A stretch of 33,186 nucleotides of DNA from Thermoproteota archaeon. Lineage in GTDB: Archaea; Thermoproteota; Thermoprotei_A; Sulfolobales; Pyrodictiaceae. Below, one piece after another: positions 29,685 through 33,186 of the stretch (positions within the stretch are counted from its first letter, which is position 1; every line of letters starts with the position of its first letter). A program made the translations under genes and the position numbers. The stretch spans positions 1-33,186 of the forward strand of contig JAADFC010000081.1 in the NCBI GenBank assembly GCA_013153105.1, written 5' to 3'. The notes beneath the pieces are model-generated. The model did not search any database. It was not told the DNA's origin and worked only from the letters and a program-made list of their open reading frames with translations.

Positions 29685-30533
29685 ATGCCCTCGAGGGTTT
29701 TCCGGGTCCCGCCCAGGGGGCTGCGTCTCCTGGTCGCCGTCGCCGCCTCCTACGGCCTCGCTGAGCGGTCCCCACTGCTCCGGGCCTACAAGTGGGGGGT
29801 TCTGGGCAGGCTGCTGGCGGTCTTCCGCGTCTCCGACCTTGTAGTCTACGTCGACGAGCCCGCCGCGGCGTCGGAGGCTGAGAGGGCCAGGAGGCTTCTG
29901 GAGTACATGGTTGTCGCCCCCTATCTCCGGCGCGCGGTGTTCCCGATGCTGCCGGAGCTGCGGTATGCGGGCGTGCTGCCGCCCCTCCAGCTCCCGACCC
30001 ACGGCGTGGGCGGGGTGAAGGCGGGCGAGTGCCGTGAGGCCCTCCTGCTCGGCGGCGACGTGGTTGATGCCGGGCTCGGGGAGCCCGTCCGCGTTCCCGG
30101 GGTCTCGAGGGCGCCGAGGCCTCCGGGGCCCGGGAGGAGAGTGGTGGTCTGCGTGGAGAGCCTAGAGCCTCTACGCCTCCGCCCCGCCAGGCCCGGAGAG
30201 GTGTACATGGGGTACCGGGTTCTCCTCCGCCGCAGCCTGCGCGGCGCTCTCGGCCTCGGCGTCCCGGTGCTGGCGACGAGCAGGCTTGGGAGGGTGGCAG
30301 GCCAGCGGGAGCTCGCCTCTGTCGCCGAGGCGGCCCGCCGCCGGGGAGGGCTGCTCGTCGCGTTCGGCTCGCCGAGCAGCGGCCTGGCGGAGATAGCCTC
30401 CCGCGAGGGGTTCCGCCTGGAGGACGCTGTCGACTGGGTATACAACACCGTGCCCGGCCAGGGGACGCTCACCGTGCGGGTTGAGGAGGCTCTCGCGGCG
30501 ACGCTGGCGCAGCTGAACCCGCTGCTGGGCTAG
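29685..30533 (+). CDS. SPOUT-fold RNA methyltransferase (COG2106 family)
   Basis: Putative RNA methyltransferase of the COG2106 group (related to human SPOUT1/C9orf114). Evidence: 282 residues; N-terminal LRLLVAVAASYGLAERSPLL (where the family has an SLA-x-T/E.R-like helix), VSDLVVYVDEP, LLEYMVVAPYLRRAVFP, a beta-barrel insert (GECREALLLGGDVVDAGLGE), and the C-terminal SPOUT knot LLVAFGSPSSGLAEIA followed by NTVPGQGTLTVRVEEAL. In many archaea this gene lies just upstream of uL3, as it does here, which strengthens the call. Start ATG 29685 with GAGGGCGG upstream. The uL3 operon promoter begins right after its stop. Confidence 0.88.
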   Translation: MPSRVFRVPPRGLRLLVAVAASYGLAERSPLLRAYKWGVLGRLLAVFRVSDLVVYVDEPAAASEAERARRLLEYMVVAPYLRRAVFPMLPELRYAGVLPPLQLPTHGVGGVKAGECREALLLGGDVVDAGLGEPVRVPGVSRAPRPPGPGRRVVVCVESLEPLRLRPARPGEVYMGYRVLLRRSLRGALGLGVPVLATSRLGRVAGQRELASVAEAARRRGGLLVAFGSPSSGLAEIASREGFRLEDAVDWVYNTVPGQGTLTVRVEEALAATLAQLNPLLG

Positions 30534-30536
30534 AAC

Positions 30537-30545
30537 CATAAAAGG
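30537..30545 (+). promoter_or_regulatory. Strong box A of the uL3-uL4-uL23 operon
   Basis: CATAAAAGG, 4 bases after the SPOUT stop codon, is a textbook crenarchaeal TATA box. It predicts a start site near 30567 and a leader of about 50 bases before TTG 30618. Confidence 0.7.
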
Positions 30546-30562
30546 CCCCGGCGGGTGGCCGC

Positions 30563-30591
30563 GGCTGCGTGGGGTATTGGTCCACGCCGCC
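30563..30591 (+). promoter_or_regulatory. Leader hairpin before uL3
   Basis: GGC-T-GCGTGG (30563-30572) pairs with CCACGC-C-GCC (30582-30591) around a 9-base loop GGTATTGGT, with one internal mismatch. It lies in the predicted leader of the uL3 operon, so it may be a regulatory leader or simply a 5' stabilising stem. Confidence 0.45.
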
Positions 30592-30617
30592 TACCAGCGC
30601 AGGGATGGTGGTGGGTC

Positions 30618-31661
30618 TTGGGCGCACGTAAGAAGCATGCGCCGCGACGTGGCAGCCTCGCGGTGAGGCCGAGGAAGAGGGCTTCGAGGCTGGTACCCAG
30701 GGTGAAGTCCTGGCCCGAGGTGGAGTCCCAGGAGCCGCTGCCGCTGGCGTTCCTAGCCTACAAGGCCGGTATGACACACGCCTATATTATAGACGATGAG
30801 CCCGGCTCGCTCACCCACGGGCGCGAGATATTCGTCCCGGTCACAGTGCTCGAGGCGCCGCCGATGGTGGTCGCCGCCGTCCGCGTCTACGGCTACGATC
30901 CGAACATAGGCCTCTACACCCTCGGCGAGGCCTGGGCGCAGCCCGAGCAGCTTAAGCAGCAGTACAACCTTGACGTGGACCGGGTGGTACCGAGGCTCCG
31001 TGTCGCCGACCCCGACAAGGCGGCAGAGAGGCTGCGCAGTATGGTGGACAGCGTCTATGACGTGAGGATAATAGCGATGACTCAGCCGAGGCTGGTCGGC
31101 GGGCTCAGCAAGAAGAAGCCTGACGTGCTCGAGATAAAGATAGGCGGCGGCAGCGGGATAGAGGCTAGGCTCGACTACGCCCTCAAGCTCCTGGGCGGCG
31201 CCATCAAGGTAGACAACGTCTTCAAGGAGGGCCAGTTCGTCGACGTGATAGCCGTCACCCGAGGCAAGGGGTTCCAGGGCGTGATAAAGAGGTACGGCGT
31301 TAAGGAGCTGCCCAGGTGGCACAAGCACCGCAAGGGCAGCCGCAGCGGCCCCGGCACCCGCGGCCCCGCGACCACGTTCTCCTGGAGCGAGGTCCCCCAG
31401 CCCGGCCAGACCGGCTTCCACCGCCGCACCGAGTACAACAAGAGGATACTCCGCATAGGCGAGAACGGCTACGAGGTAACCCCCGCCGGCGGCTTCCTCC
31501 ACTACGGCATAGTCCGCAGCACCTACATACTCCTAGCCGGCAGCGTGCCCGGCACACCCAAGAGGCCGATAGTGCTGCGGCACCCCGTGAGGCCGCAGTG
31601 GACCCCCGAGGCGCCGCCCAAGATAACCTACCTCAGCCTCGCGAGCAAGCAGGGCAACTAG
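30618..31661 (+). CDS. rpl3: Large-subunit ribosomal protein uL3
   Basis: Ribosomal protein L3. The 347 residues match the archaeal/eukaryotic form: basic start GARKKHAPRRGSLAVRPRKR, AFLAYKAGMTHAY, VTVLEAPPMVVAAVRVYG, FVDVIAVTRGKGFQGVIKRY (the signature), ELPRWHKHRKGSRSGPGTRG and PATTFSWSEVPQPGQTGFHR, then GGFLHYGIV and GSVPGTPKRPIVLR. TTG 30618 is the start because GGTGGTGGG lies just upstream and the product then begins like other archaeal L3 proteins; the frame open from 30555 is leader DNA. First gene of a uL3-uL4-uL23 operon with its own TATA box. Confidence 0.97.
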   Translation: MGARKKHAPRRGSLAVRPRKRASRLVPRVKSWPEVESQEPLPLAFLAYKAGMTHAYIIDDEPGSLTHGREIFVPVTVLEAPPMVVAAVRVYGYDPNIGLYTLGEAWAQPEQLKQQYNLDVDRVVPRLRVADPDKAAERLRSMVDSVYDVRIIAMTQPRLVGGLSKKKPDVLEIKIGGGSGIEARLDYALKLLGGAIKVDNVFKEGQFVDVIAVTRGKGFQGVIKRYGVKELPRWHKHRKGSRSGPGTRGPATTFSWSEVPQPGQTGFHRRTEYNKRILRIGENGYEVTPAGGFLHYGIVRSTYILLAGSVPGTPKRPIVLRHPVRPQWTPEAPPKITYLSLASKQGN

Positions 31662-31686
31662 CCCCCGCAGACGGAGGTGTAGGGCC

Positions 31687-32517
31687 ATGGCCAAGCTGGG
31701 CTCCATGATATTCCTCCTCGCCGAGGAGCCGCCGAAGGCTCCGGTCTACAGTCTCGACGGCTCCGTTGCAGGCGAGGTGCAGCTGCCCAGGGTCTACGGG
31801 CTCCCGGTGAGGAAGGACCTCATACGCCGCGCATACCTCTCGGAGTTCACAGCCCGCCTCCAGCCCAAGGGCCGCGACCCGATGGCGGGCAAGAGGACTA
31901 CCGCGAGAAGCTTCGGCGTCGGCCTCGGCATAGCGAGGGTGCCAAGGATACCCGGCCTCGGCAGGGCGGCATTCATAAACTCGGCCGTGGGCGGCCACCT
32001 GGCGCACCCGCCCAGGCCCGAGAAGAGGATCCACGAGGAGATCAACAAGAAGGAGAAGAAGCTAGCTACGGCCAGCGCGCTGGCCGCCACCGCTAGGCCC
32101 GACTTCGTCCGCGCCCGCGGCCACGTGTTCACCGCGGAGAGCCTACCTATAGTCATAGCAGACGAGGTCGAGGAGAGTATATCGAGGGTTAAGGAGGCCA
32201 AGGCGCTGCTCGAGAAGCTGGGCGTGTGGAGCGACATAGAGCGCGCCAGGGAGAAGACGAGGATACGCGCCGGCAAGGGCAAGCGCCGCGGCCGCCGCTA
32301 CGTGACGCCGAAGAGCGTGCTGTTCATAGTGGCCAACCACCGCTCCCCCCTGGCCCGCGCCGTGGCAGGGCTGCCCGGGGTCGACGTGGCGGAACCGGAG
32401 CTGGTGAACGTGCTCCAGCTCGCGCCCGGCGGCGTGCCCGGCAGGCTCACCGTGGTGACGCGCTCCGCGCTCGACAGGATCGCCGCGAGGTTCGACGGTC
32501 TACTCATGCAGCCCTAG
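31687..32517 (+). CDS. rpl4: Large-subunit ribosomal protein uL4
   Basis: Ribosomal protein L4 (archaeal L1e/L4e type), which lines the exit tunnel. In 276 residues: VYSLDGSVAGEVQLPRVYGL, PVRKDLIRRAYLSE, LQPKGRDPMAGKRTTARSFG, VGLGIARVPRIPGLGRAAFI, GGHLAHPPRPEKRIHEEINK, ARGHVFTAESLPIVIADEVE, RRYVTPKSVLFIVANHRSPL, and a C-terminus ending with a decoding-type TRSALDRI. Start ATG 31687 with GGAGGTG upstream, 25 bases after the uL3 stop. Confidence 0.97.
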   Translation: MAKLGSMIFLLAEEPPKAPVYSLDGSVAGEVQLPRVYGLPVRKDLIRRAYLSEFTARLQPKGRDPMAGKRTTARSFGVGLGIARVPRIPGLGRAAFINSAVGGHLAHPPRPEKRIHEEINKKEKKLATASALAATARPDFVRARGHVFTAESLPIVIADEVEESISRVKEAKALLEKLGVWSDIERAREKTRIRAGKGKRRGRRYVTPKSVLFIVANHRSPLARAVAGLPGVDVAEPELVNVLQLAPGGVPGRLTVVTRSALDRIAARFDGLLMQP

Positions 32518-32534
32518 AATGGGGGTGCCGCGGC

Positions 32535-32807
32535 TTGAGCCAGGTGTTCGACCCCTGGAAGATAATCATAAGGCCTGTGCAGAGCGAGAAGGCGCTCCGC
32601 CTAATAGAGGAGGCTAACACCCTGACCTTCATAGTGGCGAGGTCGGCCACGAAGCCCGACATAAAGAGGGCCGTGGAGAAGGCGTTCGGAGTAAAGGTAG
32701 TCAAGGTTAACACGCTGATAACTCCGAGGGGCGAGAAGAAGGCCTACGTCAAGCTCTCCCCGGAGCACAGCGCGGCCGACGTGGCTGCGAGGCTGGGCCT
32801 ACTCTAG
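32535..32807 (+). CDS. rpl23: Large-subunit ribosomal protein uL23
   Basis: Ribosomal protein L23, at the tunnel exit where signal recognition particle and chaperones dock. The 90 residues SQVFDPWKIIIRPVQSEKAL, the strand LTFIVARSATKPDIKRAVEK, AFGVKVVKVNTLITPRGEKK and AYVKLSPEHSAADVAARLG are a close family match. Start TTG 32535 with GGGGGTG (32521-32527) upstream. It follows uL4 by 17 bases. Normally uL2 and uS19 would come next; here the operon ends with a T run 12 bases on. Confidence 0.96.
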   Translation: MSQVFDPWKIIIRPVQSEKALRLIEEANTLTFIVARSATKPDIKRAVEKAFGVKVVKVNTLITPRGEKKAYVKLSPEHSAADVAARLGLL

Positions 32808-32817
32808 CCGGGCCACC

Positions 32818-32827
32818 CCTTTTAACC
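32818..32827 (+). terminator. T-run after uL23, possible terminator
   Basis: CCTTTTAACC begins about 11 bases after the uL23 stop in a G+C-rich region. T runs terminate archaeal transcription; the same element could be read as a weak TATA box for RNA starting near 32848. Immediately downstream are hairpins CCTGCT/AGCAGG (around 32851-32872) and CCCCGGG/CCCGGGG (around 32879-32895). Confidence 0.4.
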
Positions 32828-33098
32828 GGCTAGAACACCCAGGCCCTGCTTCTCCCCGGGAGCAGGCCCGCGCGAGGCCCCCGGGTCCCGGGGGACCGTG
32901 AGCGCGCGGAGGCTCCACCCCTAGGCGTCAGGCCCCTCGCACACTCCCTCCCGCTTCTCCAGTCTCGCCGGCGCAGGGTGGCGGGGTCGCTGCTGCTCGT
33001 GCCTCCCCACCGCCCCCGCGAGGGATGTGCCTCGGGGGGCTCGGTGCAGGTCAGCTAGCTCATCCCCCTCGCGGCCGTGTCTCGGGGCTGCCTTGAGG
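32828..33098. other. Non-coding structured spacer
   Basis: About 270 bases with no convincing reading frame on either strand. It is G+C-rich and contains several strong inverted repeats, the largest at 33016-33074. It did not show the conserved sequence blocks of archaeal RNase P or SRP RNA that I could recognise. Confidence 0.5.
33016..33074 (+). repeat. Long inverted repeat, 12-bp arms
   Basis: CCGCGAGGGATG (33016-33027) pairs with CATCCCCCTCGCGG (33061-33074, two extra C residues). The 33-base loop holds a smaller stem (TGC...GCA) and the palindrome AGCTAGCT. It lies about 25 bases before a strong TATA box, so it is upstream of, not inside, the expected transcript. Confidence 0.55.
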
Positions 33099-33108
33099 CT
33101 TTATATTA
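33099..33108 (+). promoter_or_regulatory. Strong box A near the window end
   Basis: CTTTATATTA in G+C-rich sequence is a strong TATA box with a predicted start near 33128. A gene or RNA begins just before or beyond the window edge; TTG 33176 with GGGGTG at 33164-33169 is a candidate start. Confidence 0.6.
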
Positions 33109-33186
33109 GGGGCCTCCTCGGCGGCGGCTCTGGGCTGCGCTGGAGCCGGTGATGGGTCGCGGTGGGGTGTAGCGGTTGCCTGTGTG

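Noticed and set aside
29285..29686. Overlapping frames on both strands in the 29.3-29.7 kb spacer
   Set aside because: Low-complexity composition and inverted repeats; only the last 28 codons of one forward frame have a plausible start site.
30753..31502. Reverse frame of 249 codons over uL3
   Set aside because: Shadow of the uL3 coding strand caused by G+C-rich third positions; no recognisable motif.
33150..33186. Start of a tRNA or SRP RNA at the window end
   Set aside because: GGGGTGTAGCGG does not give the conserved D-arm bases at the correct spacing, and no SRP RNA block was recognised; too little sequence remains.

Overview
The window is G+C-rich DNA from a hyperthermophilic crenarchaeon (Thermoproteota). 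The closest fit by eye is the Desulfurococcales family Pyrodictiaceae (Pyrodictium / Hyperthermus). The basis is a PolB1-type DNA polymerase, Hjc, PINA, a crenarchaeal PCNA, an aKMT-type lysine methyltransferase, a probable Rpo13 RNA polymerase subunit, a Ced DNA-import locus and archaeal ribosomal protein genes, together with many TTG/GTG starts behind GGTG or GGAGG ribosome-binding sites. Species assignment is inference. No tRNA, rRNA, CRISPR array, insertion sequence or integrase was seen.

Layout. 1-5463 (+): PolB1 DNA polymerase, an XPB-type helicase directly behind it, and an unknown beta-rich protein. 7659-5508 (-): PINA ATPase followed by the Holliday-junction resolvase Hjc, whose products are known partners in Sulfolobus. 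7810-9336 (+): a thioredoxin-fold-like small protein, an aKMT-like protein lysine methyltransferase and an unknown protein with a Lys/Arg tail. 10439-9302 (-): an HTH regulator and an unknown Cys-rich protein. 10532-13646 (+): Mrp/NBP35 ATPase, an AbrB-ACT protein, a DUF72 protein and PCNA. 13943-13653 (-): a zinc-finger protein. 14138-14521 (+): unknown. 14804-14535 (-): probable Rpo13.

14992-24687 is the most interesting part. A membrane-anchored HerA/VirB4 ATPase (best CedB candidate) is divergent from an Lhr-type helicase. Behind the helicase comes a tight same-strand run: CedA1-like two-helix pilin, CedA-like polytopic membrane protein with a large ectodomain, a 56-residue two-TM protein (CedA2-like), a second soluble HerA-like ATPase, then one base later uL2, uS19 and a methyltransferase. 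The DNA-import (Ced) genes are therefore physically joined to two ribosomal protein genes missing from their usual place after uL23. uL3-uL4-uL23 lie about 6.5 kb further on (30618-32807) with their own promoter, behind the SPOUT methyltransferase that commonly precedes uL3 in archaea.

24707-29232 is accessory housekeeping: a MoxR AAA+/VWA pair (-), an unknown protein (+), and a YkgJ-type Cys-cluster protein coupled to a small unknown protein (-). The last 380 bases hold structured non-coding DNA and a strong TATA box that may drive the next gene, possibly uL22, which would begin at the window edge.

Functionally the window is dominated by DNA replication, recombination and uptake (PolB1, PCNA, XPB, Hjc, PINA, Lhr, Ced), plus translation and transcription machinery.
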